Source of the DNA: a virus | Direction: 5' to 3' (one strand) | Length of the DNA: 64,000 bases | Virus record (IMG/VR): IMGVR_UViG_3300026488_000021 | Coordinates: 1-64,000 of that record | Part shown: one piece after another, positions 52,257-62,053 of the stretch | Numbering within the stretch: position 1 is the stretch's first letter | How the letters are laid out: the number at the start of each line of letters is the position of its first letter | Notes under the pieces: model-generated | Told to the model about the DNA's origin: nothing | Database searches by the model: none | What the model saw: only the letters and a program-made list of their open reading frames with translations | Translations under genes and position numbers: made by a program

Positions 52257-52456
52257 CGTTTTTGTGTAAAAGAGAATTGAAAGATTTAAAAGGTTATTAT
52301 AGAGACACTAGATGTATAATAAGTAATTAGACATACTTAAAATAAAAAAGTAAGATAAAAAAGGATTGAAAAAGTTAAAAAGAGAGTTTGAATTTTTTTG
52401 ATTTTTTAAAAAATTTTTCTTCATCTATTAGTTTAGTTTACATAAAATATAATTTA

Positions 52457-52524
52457 TGTAAAGTAGACCGGGGGGGTGCGGGGGGGGTGGCGCGCACCGC
52501 ACAGGACGCGTGTAAAGCAGACCG
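52457..52524. repeat. G-runs and near-identical TGTAAAG-AGACCG repeats
   Basis: Runs of seven and eight G at 52470-52476 and 52480-52487, inside a GC-rich hairpin (GGTGCG with CGCACC at 52493-52498). The hairpin is flanked by TGTAAAGTAGACCG (52457-52470) and TGTAAAGCAGACCG (52511-52524). In this AT-rich DNA that is highly unusual. Confidence 0.7.
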
Positions 52525-52540
52525 CAGGTTAAACCTAGAA

Positions 52541-52878
52541 TGTAGGGCTAAGGTCTGAAAAGTATAGGAAGAAACTTTGTGAAATTGAAAATCTCGCAAG
52601 TTTGATGTGCTGTAAGGTGTATCTATCGTCAGCAACCAAAAAACTTTAAAATTTGAAAAAATCGTAATGAAAGTATGCGGGGTTTCGGCGTCAATTTTAC
52701 CCTAAAATTTTGTAGGGCTAGCTTGTCTACCCCAAGCCTTACCCAACCGTTGTGTCGCTGCGCCGCTTCTTTGTTGTCTTCATTGTTTTCTTTCCGCTTG
52801 TTTGTCCGCTAATAATACAGCTTTCCTCTTCTTTCTTCGGGGGCGCCCCTCCCCAAGGTACTTCTTTTTTGTAGGGCT
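52541..52878. repeat. Three copies of TGTAGGGCT
   Basis: TGTAGGGCTA at 52541-52550 and 52711-52720 and TGTAGGGCTT at 52870-52879, spaced about 160-170 nt. No gene is seen in this part; short GC-rich patches such as GGGGCGCCCC near 52836-52845 add further structure. Confidence 0.55.
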
Positions 52879-52902
52879 TATCCAATTCCCTCCTAAAAAC
52901 CT

Positions 52903-52948
52903 TCCGATTAAACAACCTTCCCTCCCAAACCTCCGATTAAACAACCTT
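52903..52948 (+). repeat. 17-bp direct repeat
   Basis: TCCGATTAAACAACCTT at 52903-52919 and 52932-52948, 29 bp apart, in a Pyrimidine-rich tract. Possible initiator or regulator binding sites. Confidence 0.7.
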
Positions 52949-52949
52949 A

Positions 52950-53180
52950 AACCTACTAATTAAGGATTTAAACCTCTAACTTAAAACCTAAACTTACACT
53001 TACTAATTTAAATAAACTTACTAACATTACTAACTTAATCATTTTAGTATATAAACAATTTTAACTAAATACTAACAAACTCAATTTAATAAAATAAGTA
53101 AAAATACTAAGAATATTATTTTAATCAGAATATTCTTTTACTAAGAATAGTAAAACTCAAATTATACTAAAAAGCTAAGA
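52950..53180. other. TACTAA-rich AT tract, candidate unwinding element
   Basis: About eight copies of TACTAA or ACTAA within 230 bp of nearly pure AT, plus a 9-bp inverted repeat AAGAATATT (53109-53117) / AATATTCTT (53129-53137). No coding potential. It lies just upstream of the late promoter. Confidence 0.55.
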
Positions 53181-53185
53181 TAATC

Positions 53186-53213
53186 TTGAAACTAAACTGA
53201 ATATAATTATAAT
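53186..53213 (+). promoter_or_regulatory. Promoter of the second head module
   Basis: TTGAAA (53186-53191), 16-nt spacer, TATAAT (53208-53213). Near-consensus; predicted start about 53220, 28 nt before ATG 53248. Confidence 0.75.
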
Positions 53214-53247
53214 GTTAGTATATTTATAATTTAAGTAAATTACTAAA

Positions 53248-53796
53248 ATGAGAATTCAAGCAAAGACAACAGATAATATTTTGATTGAATTGAGTAAAGC
53301 ATTTGGTTGAACAAAATGATTAGAATACTATATTGAGTATTTAAAGAAATGAACAACAGGGAGTGAGGTAGCTGATATGTACTTGGAGAGCAAATGATTA
53401 ACAAAAGGGAACACTAGTGTTTTATCAGAAGAAAAGTTAAAAGAACAAATAAAGAAGGAATACGAAGAGAAAATGAGGAAACTTGAAGAGCAAGATGAGG
53501 AGATTATAGAGAGGTTGGAGTGAGAGATTAGTAGATTACAAGAGAAGATTGAGTATTTAGAAAAAGCTGAACCTGCTTATGATTGTGATAAAGTTATAAT
53601 ATCATTAGCTAATAAATTAAGACAAGCTTATAATTATGCTGTTAGGTTATCAGATAATAAAGAGGATTGAAGTAGATATGAAAGAGATGCTAGGCTGTTG
53701 AAGAAGGAATTTGAGAAGAAATTTTGAGTGGATATAGAGAATTATGACGAACCGATCGAGGAATTAGTAAAAAATTTTAAAGAGTTAAATAAGTAA
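53248..53796 (+). CDS. Coiled-coil protein, candidate terminase small subunit of right module (182 aa)
   Basis: First gene after the late promoter. The N-terminal 70 residues (ILIELSKAFGGTKGLEYYIEYLKKG) could hold a helix-turn-helix. The centre is a strong coiled coil (EEYEEKMRKLEEQDEEIIERLE) and the C-terminal part is helical. DNA-binding head plus oligomerising coil, directly upstream of a large terminase, is the layout of a small terminase. Two nucleotides separate its stop from the next ATG. Confidence 0.6.
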
Positions 53797-53797
53797 T

Positions 53798-56700
53798 ATG
53801 TTAGCATTAAAACTACACGATTTAAAAAACTGAGTAATTTACCATCCACATCCTTTAAAGAACCCGTTAGCTTGGGACAAGGAGGATTTTGTATTTTATG
53901 ATAAGAGAGTTGATAAATTACTAAAATGGAAGTTAAGATATCTTTATAATAATTGAAATCCTAAGATTGTAAAGAAAGAAATAGAAATATTAAATACTAC
54001 GTATACATTGGAAGAGTTAGAAGTTCCTAAAAACATTCCTGAAGATATAAAAGTTATTTTACAAGAGTTTGAAGACACAAAAAAAGAGTATATAGCAGAT
54101 GCTGTTAAAAAAAAACTATATGGAGATTTAGAATATACAATAGCGGTTGAACTTCTTATTAGTGAGAAAAAATGAATTAAATTAGAAAATGTTGATAAAA
54201 ATAATTTGGAATATTTGTTTTCGCTACCGTTTAAAACTTTTTATAAGCAAGCTAAAAGATTGATTGATAGATGAGAAATTACTAATACAGATTTAGATAA
54301 TATTGTTATTAAAAAAACATCTAAATATTATTATAATCCTAAACTACCAGTCCCTTATATACCACTATTAGCAAGAGAACATGTTTACACACCAGATTGA
54401 AATCCTTGGAATCCGAAACTTGGTCAGATATATTATTTGTATCATGAAGTTGAAAATACGGTTAACTTATTATTATCAAAAAGACAATATGGTAAAGGAG
54501 GGTATGTATCATTAAAATGATTTCAATATAGAATGGCTGATTGAACATTTAAAAAGGCTAAGGATATAAAAGTCTGAGATAAGTTATTAGCTTCTGATAA
54601 AAGGTGATATACTAACGTAGTTGGCATATCTCTCACAAAAGAACCTGTTTATAAAATTACTCTTTCTAACTGAGCTTATTATTATGCTACTACAGAACAT
54701 CAACATGTAACTGCTGAGAATTATAAAAATTGAAAGTTTGTTTGACCTTATAAAAATACAGTTGAACTTCAAAAATGAGACTTTATACCTTATATGCATA
54801 ATATAGAGATTAAGTGAAAACATGAGAATATTTATAAAATGAAATTATTGTGATATTGGTTGTGAGATTGAACAGTTGCTAGTGATAGTTATGTAAACAC
54901 AATGTCTTTAGAAATTAGTTGCTGAACTAATCAAGCTTATATAGATAAGCTTATTCAATATGCTAAATATTTGTGATTAAAAGCAAGAGTGGAGTTAGAT
55001 ACTAGAAAACAAAATCATTGTGTACATATATACTGATTTGATAATATGAAAGATATTTATAAAAATAAAAGTTGAACTAAATATATTCCTAATTTTGTGT
55101 TTGGATTAGATAAAGAATGAAAGCGAGCTGTGATAGAATGATTATTATGAAGTGATTGATATATACAGATAAAACACAACTGAGTTGTTACAATAGAGTA
55201 CTGTAGTAAATCTGAAGAACTTATTAGAGGATTGCAAATATTGTTAGCAGATGTTTGAGTGTTGTCAAATATTAAAAGCAGATTTATGAAAACGAATTTT
55301 AATAAACATAAATGATGAGATACCTATTGGTATTTGTATATTACAGATAGACAAAGTGTTTTAGATATATTTGAACACACAAATCTTGATCACAAGCTTA
55401 ATTATGAAGATGCTTATAATATTATTACAACAAACACTAAATTATCCAATTCTAAACATTCTATAATTCCTATGATTGCAAAAGAAGAACAGAAACAAGT
55501 AATATCGTGGGAAGAAAAAGTTAGATTAGGAATTAGAAATATTCAGTATAATTTCCAAAGACGGAAAGCTCCTTACTACTGATTAGAACACTGGTTAAAA
55601 TATCATTGGGTTAGAGTAGAAAGTATTGAAAAGATAGGAGAGGAAGAAGTTATACATATACAAGTGGATTGAGATAATTTGTTATGGACAGGATGAGTTT
55701 TAACACATAATTCACTTCTTACTACCTTAATTGCATTTCAGCATTTAATGATGGATTGAGAGAATTCTATACTATATTTGGTTGAGGCTGAAAATAAAAT
55801 ACTTCCAATCATGCAATATTTTGAAAGAGGTTTAAAGAAATATAAGCAGGCTTGAATTTTTTCTATGTCAAAAAATGATTATACTATAACTTGTAAAATA
55901 ACTGGTAATGTATTAAAGTTTATGTCAGCATGAAGTAGGACTGGTGTTAAAGGATATTCTTTTAAAAAGGTAATAATTGATGAAGCTGATTACATAAGTG
56001 ACGATGTATTCTTTTCTTTAATTCCAATATTTAATAAACCTGGTGGTAAATTTTATGCGGTATCAACAGTAGCGTTTGATGTTAAATGAGGTTCAACTTG
56101 GTTTTATGATTTGGCTAAAGATATAGAACTAGGATTAAATAAAATGATTTGAGACATTCCATCACAAGCACTAACAATCACTCTGTATGAAGATGAGTGA
56201 GTTACAAAGCAACAATTACAGATGTTTGAGATAATCCGTAAAAGAGATCCAGATCGTTTTTTGTGAGATTACATGTGTATTAGGTGAGATCAAGATACAT
56301 TGTGGGATAAAAATAAATTGATTAGCCCTATTAGTTCAGATGAATATAAAAAGAAGAATGTAATAAATGTCTTAATTTCTCTGGATCCAGCTAAAAAATA
56401 TGACTATGGTGGATTGGTTGTTAGTTATATTATTGAAGAAGACTGAAAAAATTATATAGTTCCAGTAGTAGCTGATGAGTTAGAAAAGATGGAATATTAT
56501 CAACAAATAGAGATTGTTAAAAAATATGTAGATTTGGCTTTAATAAATCAATTCCCAGTTAATGTTATTATAGACGAAACTGGTGTTTGAGCTGCTGTAT
56601 CAGAAATGTTAAAGCAACAAATACCAAATGCACACTTAATTAAATTGATGTATACCGCAGGGAATAATATTACAGAAAAAAATGGAGCTATTTATGTTCC

Positions 56701-57004
56701 TAAGAAAGAATTAGTTGATACATTATCAACACTTGCATCAGAATGAGAGGTTAAAATTCCGTATGATTTAAAGAATTTGATAGAACAGCTTGATACTTAT
56801 AGGTATGTAAATGGGAAATACGAAGCTATTACTTGACATGATGATGTGATAGAAAGTTTTTTGAATACAACATTTATTTATAATTATAAACTAAAAAAAC
56901 ACTTGAAATTATTTTGAACATCTGTAAACTGACAAACAGATGATATCATAACAATACCTCCGCCTAGTCAAACTAGACAAAGATTAAGAAAGTTTCTTTA
57001 TTAA
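53798..57004 (+). CDS. terL: Terminase large subunit interrupted by an intein in its P-loop, right module
   Basis: 1068 aa before splicing, about 663 after. The N-terminal extein ends in SKRQYGK (Gly232-Lys233). After roughly 405 residues of intein the chain resumes with Ser639-LLTTLIAFQ, so the joined sequence reads RQYGKSLLTTL, a canonical terminase Walker A. Walker B is VIIDEADYI (Asp728-Glu729). The nuclease part has SLDPAKKYDYGG, NVIIDETGVG and HDDVIES. Start ATG 53798. The 235-residue N-terminal extension before the P-loop is longer than usual. It shows no close likeness to the terminase at 3350. Confidence 0.92.
54497..55711 (+). other. LAGLIDADG intein within the large terminase
   Basis: Hint splicing blocks: ADGTFKKAKDIKVGDKLL (block A end), TTEHQHV (block B, Thr-x-x-His), and at the end DGDNLLWTGGVLTHN followed by Ser+1. 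The homing endonuclease has two LAGLIDADG helices, LLGYWLGDGTV and VIEGLLGSDGYI, with TGA in the invariant glycines. If the insertion is GK|S, the intein starts with Gly-Gly rather than Cys or Ser; the alternative is Ser at 54509, which would leave GKGGYV in the P-loop. About 401-405 aa. The insertion in the Walker A is a typical conserved-site choice for inteins. Confidence 0.88.
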
Positions 57005-57017
57005 ATAAACCATCGCG

Positions 57018-58868
57018 ATGGAATTTAAAGATTTACAAAATGTAGTTAGTTATTACGAAGAAAGTATATTCCCGGCTTTCTTGGATTATTATAAAAAATA
57101 CTATTGAGACTTATCAGAAAGAAAACAATATATAAAAGACTGGCAAGCTAATGAGCCGGCTAAAATTCTGGCTAGAATAGTTGATACTTTTTGGTCGAGA
57201 ATATACGATAATCAATTTAGATTTTATGTTTCGCCTAATAGACAAAAAGATGTTCAAACAGCGAAAGCAGTACAGAATCTGTTAGTTTGGGCTATACAAG
57301 TTTCAAATTTGAAACGTAAATTTTTTAATTCTGCTAAGGATGCTTTAATTACTTGAGAAGGATACGGTAGGGTTAAATATACAATTAAAAAAGATAAGGT
57401 TTCATATTTTAATCCTAAATCTGGTAAGAAAGAATTTTATATTAAGAATGTAGAATACCCTGATTACGTGTATATTTCACCATTTAACATTATGGTGGAT
57501 CCAACAGCACAAGGATTCGAAAGCGCTAGATATGTAGTTGCTAGAAGACTGATGACTGAGGATCAAATTAAAAAAGAATATTCTGTTCTTACTGGTGAGA
57601 TTAAATGATTAGAAAAACTGAAAGACGAGGAGGTTGCTCAATATTTGTATACAACAGATTGGTTAGCTTTAAAAAACCAAGCTTTATATAATTCGTCTGT
57701 ATCTGATCCTGTAACTGACGACACAGTGCAATTTGATCCAAATAAATATTTTGAAGTTATAGAATATTGGGAGGCAGATAGGCTTATAATTTGGGTAAAT
57801 TGATATAAAATTTATGATTGAGAAAATCCATTACCAATTAAGACATTACCATTTATTCAAATAACTTATAATCAAGAACCTTGAACTCCTAGGTGAATTG
57901 GGTTATGATTTCAATTAAAACATATAGAGGAAGTTTGAACTGCTGTAATAAATGCATTTCTAGATGATATGAAATTAAAAACTACACCAGTCTATAAGAA
58001 AAGAATTTGATTAAATACAATTAAGTGATTAAATACTGAGCTAGATATTGAACCAGGTATGACAATTCCAGTAGAAGATCCAAATGATTTGTTAGTTATG
58101 GAACTTGGTAGACTTAATTATGATTTACAAAATATGTACCAGTTCTTATTAAATGAAGCTATGATGATAGCTGGTGTGAATGATATTGTAATGTGATGAC
58201 CTTTAATGAAAGTTGATAGAAGTGCTACAAGTTCAGCGGGTAGAATAGAAAGTTTTAAAGCTAGAACTTTAAACTTTTTTGATAGTATAAACCAATCTTT
58301 ATGAAAGATTGCTGAACTATGGCTAGGTATGATTATAGCTTATAATCAAGGTAAGAAATTTGAATATAAAATATTTGATGAACAACAAAAGAAAACTATT
58401 TTTCAGAATATAAAACTTGAAGATATAGAATGACAATTTGATGTTATATTTGATACACAGCAATTAAAATCAGCGATGAGAGATGTAGCTTTACAAAAGA
58501 AACTAAACTTCTTGCAAGTTGCTGCTCAGTTAGCAGTTGATCCAGTTACACAACAACCAATTGTTAACTTAAAGAAATTGGTTGAGAAAATTTGATACGA
58601 TTTGGACCTACCTGATGTATTGTATGAAAATAAAGAAGAACCTAAAAGAAAAACTAAGTTACAACAACCTATACAAAATCAAGAAAAACCACAGGTACAG
58701 GAACAACCACAGTCACAACCACAACAAGAAAATACAGAACAGTTAGTTAATCAACTTATAAATGCTGTTAATGAATGAGTAGAAGAACCAGTTGAGAATC
58801 CAAATCCAGAGGATGCTCAGATACAACAACAATTGTTAGCTACTGCTTTAAATGCTAATGCTTGATAA
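57018..58868 (+). CDS. Portal protein (P22/podovirus-like), right module
   Basis: 616 aa, longer than the left portal and of podovirus size. It contains ILARIVDTFWSRIYDNQFRF, PFNIMVDPTAQGFE, PGTPRGIGLGFQLKHIEE and GMTIPVEDPNDLLVMELGR, the standard body of P22-type portals. The Gln/Pro-rich linker near residues 555-590 (QEQPQSQPQQE) precedes a short helix. It follows the terminase after 13 nt and its stop overlaps the next ATG. Confidence 0.88.
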
Positions 58869-59083
58869 TGTTATTTAAAGATATACAAATTAAATTTGAG
58901 ATTGAACCTACGAATCTAGAACAATATGTAAATCAAGAATGTTTTGATGAATTTGTAAAGTTTGTAAGGAATTATATGATAGATAAAATTAATAAATCTG
59001 AATATGAAAAAGCGGATGTCGCAAAAGAAATTCTATCTACACTTTATTATTTAAAGTGAAAAAAGTCTTGACTTTCTATTTAG
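58868..59083 (+). CDS. Small acidic hypothetical protein (71 aa)
   Basis: Overlaps the portal stop (TAATG). It contains IQIKFEIEPTNLEQYVNQE and a helical C-terminus ending SGLSI, with two TGA. Followed by a terminator, so it ends the first transcript of this module. No family is recognised. Confidence 0.68.
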
Positions 59084-59094
59084 TTTTTTTATAA

Positions 59095-59116
59095 CCCTTA
59101 ATGATAAGGGCTTTTT
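59095..59116 (+). terminator. Rho-independent terminator between portal and scaffold
   Basis: CCCTTA-ATGA-TAAGGG then C and five T. Partial termination would set scaffold and capsid levels apart from the portal. Confidence 0.75.
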
Positions 59117-59137
59117 ATTATATTAGGGATATTACAA

Positions 59138-60007
59138 ATGGTTAAAATTAAAGATATGGAACAAATGTTTGATATTGAAAACGAACAAACTAAGGAACCA
59201 ACAATTGAACCTGAAACAGTAGAAGAAGCAGAAGATATGGAAGATGAGAAATTAATAAATGCAATGTTTGGTTTAGAAGAAGAACCTGAGGTAGAAGAAG
59301 ATAATAATGTAGAAGAAGAGAATAATAATGTAGAAGAAAAAAATAACAATATAGAAGAGGAACCTACTGTGGAGAATGTTCAAAAAGAAGATAATGAAGA
59401 ATCAGAATTAAATACTAACGAAGGGCAAGAGCAAGGGGGAACAGAAGAAGAAAAACCAGTTGAGAATTTGATTGAAGATTTACTTTCTGACGCAGAGAAA
59501 ATTGGTGGTGAAGAAGTAGATGCAGCTGCACAAGAAGTTCAAGATGCGATTGATGAGGGCGCGCCACAAGACGAAATCTTACAGAAGTTAGCTGAGCTTG
59601 AAGAAGCTTTGGCTAACGAGACTTTAACAAATGAAACTTTATCTAAGGAAAAAGAACAACTTATTCAGAGAATATCTGAATTGCAAGACAAACTTGCAGA
59701 ATACGAAATGAAAAGCTATGAGTATGGAACAATTGAAAAAGCTTTGGAGGAAGATCCAAGTTTAAAATGATTTGTAAAGATTTTAGCTTATTATAAGCTA
59801 GATCCAAATAAAGTTGGGAAGGAGAGATTAATTTCAGCTCTTGATAATCTAACTCAATCTGAGTTCGGAGTTTCTATTAAATCTCTTCTTGACCAAAAAG
59901 CGAAAGAAGAAAATAAGAAAATGACTATGGGAGAAGAAAAAACTCCTATTGAAATAAATGTGTCAACTGACACAGAAAATCCTATTGAGGATATGTTTGA
60001 TATTTAA
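59138..60007 (+). CDS. Capsid scaffolding protein, right module (289 aa)
   Basis: Very acidic and repetitive. The first 110 residues contain EED/NNVEE repeats (EEENNNVEEKNNNIEEE) and are disordered; the centre is a coiled coil (LAELEEALANETLTNETLSKE and KEQLIQRISELQDKL). The last 70 residues form a helical domain that should contact the shell. Only one TGA codon, as in other abundant virion genes. Position between portal and capsid confirms the call. Confidence 0.85.
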
Positions 60008-60029
60008 TTTATTTGGTAAATAATTAAAA

Positions 60030-61358
60030 ATGGCTAACTTATTGACAAAACTACAAGATAAACAAGGTATTGGTTTGTATTCACAATTGATTGCAAAACA
60101 AAGAAGTCCGTTTATGTCTGATATACTATTTGGACAAGATATTAACGATCCGTCTTCTACATTGTCTTTTAAAGGGATTTTATTACAAAAGACAACAACA
60201 AAAGACGGTAAATCAGTAGAATGGAGATTGATTTCAGCTAATGAGGATTATTCTACTCTTGCTGCAAATGCTGCTGCTGGTGCTACATCTATTGATGTAG
60301 TTGATGCTACTCCATTCTCAATTGGTGATGATATTGAAGTTGGAACAGGTACTGCAAATGCAGAAAGAAAATATGTTACTGCTATTACTGGTAATACATT
60401 AACATTGGATTCTGCATTAGCTAATGATCATTCTGCTGGTGATCAAGTATTGTCTATAACACACGCAAAAGGTGTTGGTGAAGTAGCAGATAAAGGACAA
60501 GGTGTATGGACAGATGATACAGAATCAAACTTCTTCCAAACATTTGATGCTGTACTGGAAGTAACAAAGGATGAATTAAATGCTCATATTATGGCTGGTT
60601 CTGGTGCTTTTAATATTTCTATGAAACAAGCACTAAGTCAAAAACAAATTGATGCTGGTATTGATAATTATTTAAAATTGGAATTTATTAGAGTATTTGG
60701 TTATGATATTCTTAGAAGTGTAGAAAATGCATTCTGGAGTGGTAGAAAAGCTGAAATAAATGTTGGTGGTAAATTAAGAAGATTTACTGGTGGTTTTGAA
60801 GAATATAAAACAACTGATGAAACAATTGATGCTTCTACTTTGACAGATAAGGAATTGTTTGATAAAATTGTTTCTCACATTTATGATGTAGAAAACTTAG
60901 CATCATCAATTAATGCTAACGAAGTTGTAGTTGTATGCAATAATGCGTTCTTCAAAAAATTCTTGACATTACAACCATCTGGTATTGCATTACCTGAAAA
61001 ACCAACAAAAGATGGTTATAGATTAACAGAAATTATGTTAGGAAACAAAACATATCAAGTATATTACTCTCCTGCTTTGGATAAATTAACAGCTAATAAT
61101 CCAACAGTTGGTAGATTGTATGTATTCCCAAAAGATACAATTGCTGCTAAAACAAGAGAATATACAGATGTAGATGCTAAACAATTGAAGGCTGTTAAGG
61201 GTGGTCCAGATATTAAAGTTACATATGATCCAACTGCTCAAGCTGCTGGTGATGTATGGAGATTCTACTTTATGTATGAAGTTGCATTCATCTTTGGTGC
61301 ATATACACCAAATAAGGCATTGGATGTTTATAGAAAAATTACAGTTACAAATATCTAA
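60030..61358 (+). CDS. Major capsid protein, right module (442 aa)
   Basis: Coat protein with HK97-type features: an N-terminal MANLLTKLQDKQG segment, an inserted Ig-like domain (SIDVVDATPFSIGDDIEVG and AITGNTLTLDSAL), then QKQIDAGIDNYLKLEFIR and a long core with VVVVCNNAFFKKF and GNKTYQVYYSPAL. Of 32 glycines none uses TGA, while the next gene downstream uses TGA for about nine of twelve. That is the strongest codon bias in the window. It differs in sequence from the capsid at 7930. Confidence 0.9.
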   Translation: MANLLTKLQDKQGIGLYSQLIAKQRSPFMSDILFGQDINDPSSTLSFKGILLQKTTTKDGKSVEWRLISANEDYSTLAANAAAGATSIDVVDATPFSIGDDIEVGTGTANAERKYVTAITGNTLTLDSALANDHSAGDQVLSITHAKGVGEVADKGQGVWTDDTESNFFQTFDAVLEVTKDELNAHIMAGSGAFNISMKQALSQKQIDAGIDNYLKLEFIRVFGYDILRSVENAFWSGRKAEINVGGKLRRFTGGFEEYKTTDETIDASTLTDKELFDKIVSHIYDVENLASSINANEVVVVCNNAFFKKFLTLQPSGIALPEKPTKDGYRLTEIMLGNKTYQVYYSPALDKLTANNPTVGRLYVFPKDTIAAKTREYTDVDAKQLKAVKGGPDIKVTYDPTAQAAGDVWRFYFMYEVAFIFGAYTPNKALDVYRKITVTNI

Positions 61359-61364
61359 TTATAG

Positions 61365-61392
61365 AATACAGCCTAACCGGCTGTATTTTTTC
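61365..61392 (+). terminator. Rho-independent terminator after the capsid gene
   Basis: AATACAGCC-TAACC-GGCTGTATT, a 9-bp perfect stem followed by TTTTT. Confidence 0.9.
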
Positions 61393-61453
61393 TATTGAAA
61401 AAAATATTTATTTCTTTACTGTAATAGGTAGGTTTATAATTTATTAACAAATT

Positions 61454-62053
61454 ATGATAAAAAGTAATCAAACTGTTTGAAGTTTTATTCAACAGGTAGC
61501 TATGATGGTTAATGAAATAGTATCATCAAATATGTTTAATGATAATTTTTGGATTTCGATTTTGAATTGGAGTATGAACTATATTTATTGATATCATAAA
61601 TGGAGTTGGAATATTTATTATGAAGAGGTAGATGTAATAAATTATGAAGCAGAAGTTACTTATCCTATTCAGGAAATTATTGAAGTTATTGACGATTTAT
61701 GAAATTTATATATTCAATGAGAGTATAAGCCAGACACTGGTGTATTTGTTAAAAAATGAAATAAATTGTATTTTAATAATGACTTTGTAGGAAATAAAAT
61801 TACAGTGGCATATAGAAGATGGTTTATTCCGTATACTGTAAATGATATGTCATCTACATTAGATATTCCAGCACAGTTAGAATGACCATTAGCTAGTTTA
61901 ATGCAGTTTAGAATTACACCGATTTGGTTGTGAGAGTGAAGTTGAGGTATGATGAATAATTACTTACAGATTGCAATAAATGAGTTAAATCAATTTAGAC
62001 AAATTGATACATATGAAGAAGCTCAAAGACCTTTAAACCCTAAGAGGAGATAA
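61454..62053 (+). CDS. Head-tail adaptor (P22 gp4-like) (199 aa)
   Basis: Helical N-terminus (NQTVGSFIQQVAMMVNEI), a beta region, then FIPYTVNDMSSTLDIPAQLEGPL and a C-terminal helix ending YEEAQRPLNPKRR. This order is typical of gp4-like adaptors that dock on the portal of podoviruses. It follows the capsid gene, as in P22-like modules. The stop overlaps the next start (TAATG). Confidence 0.7.
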
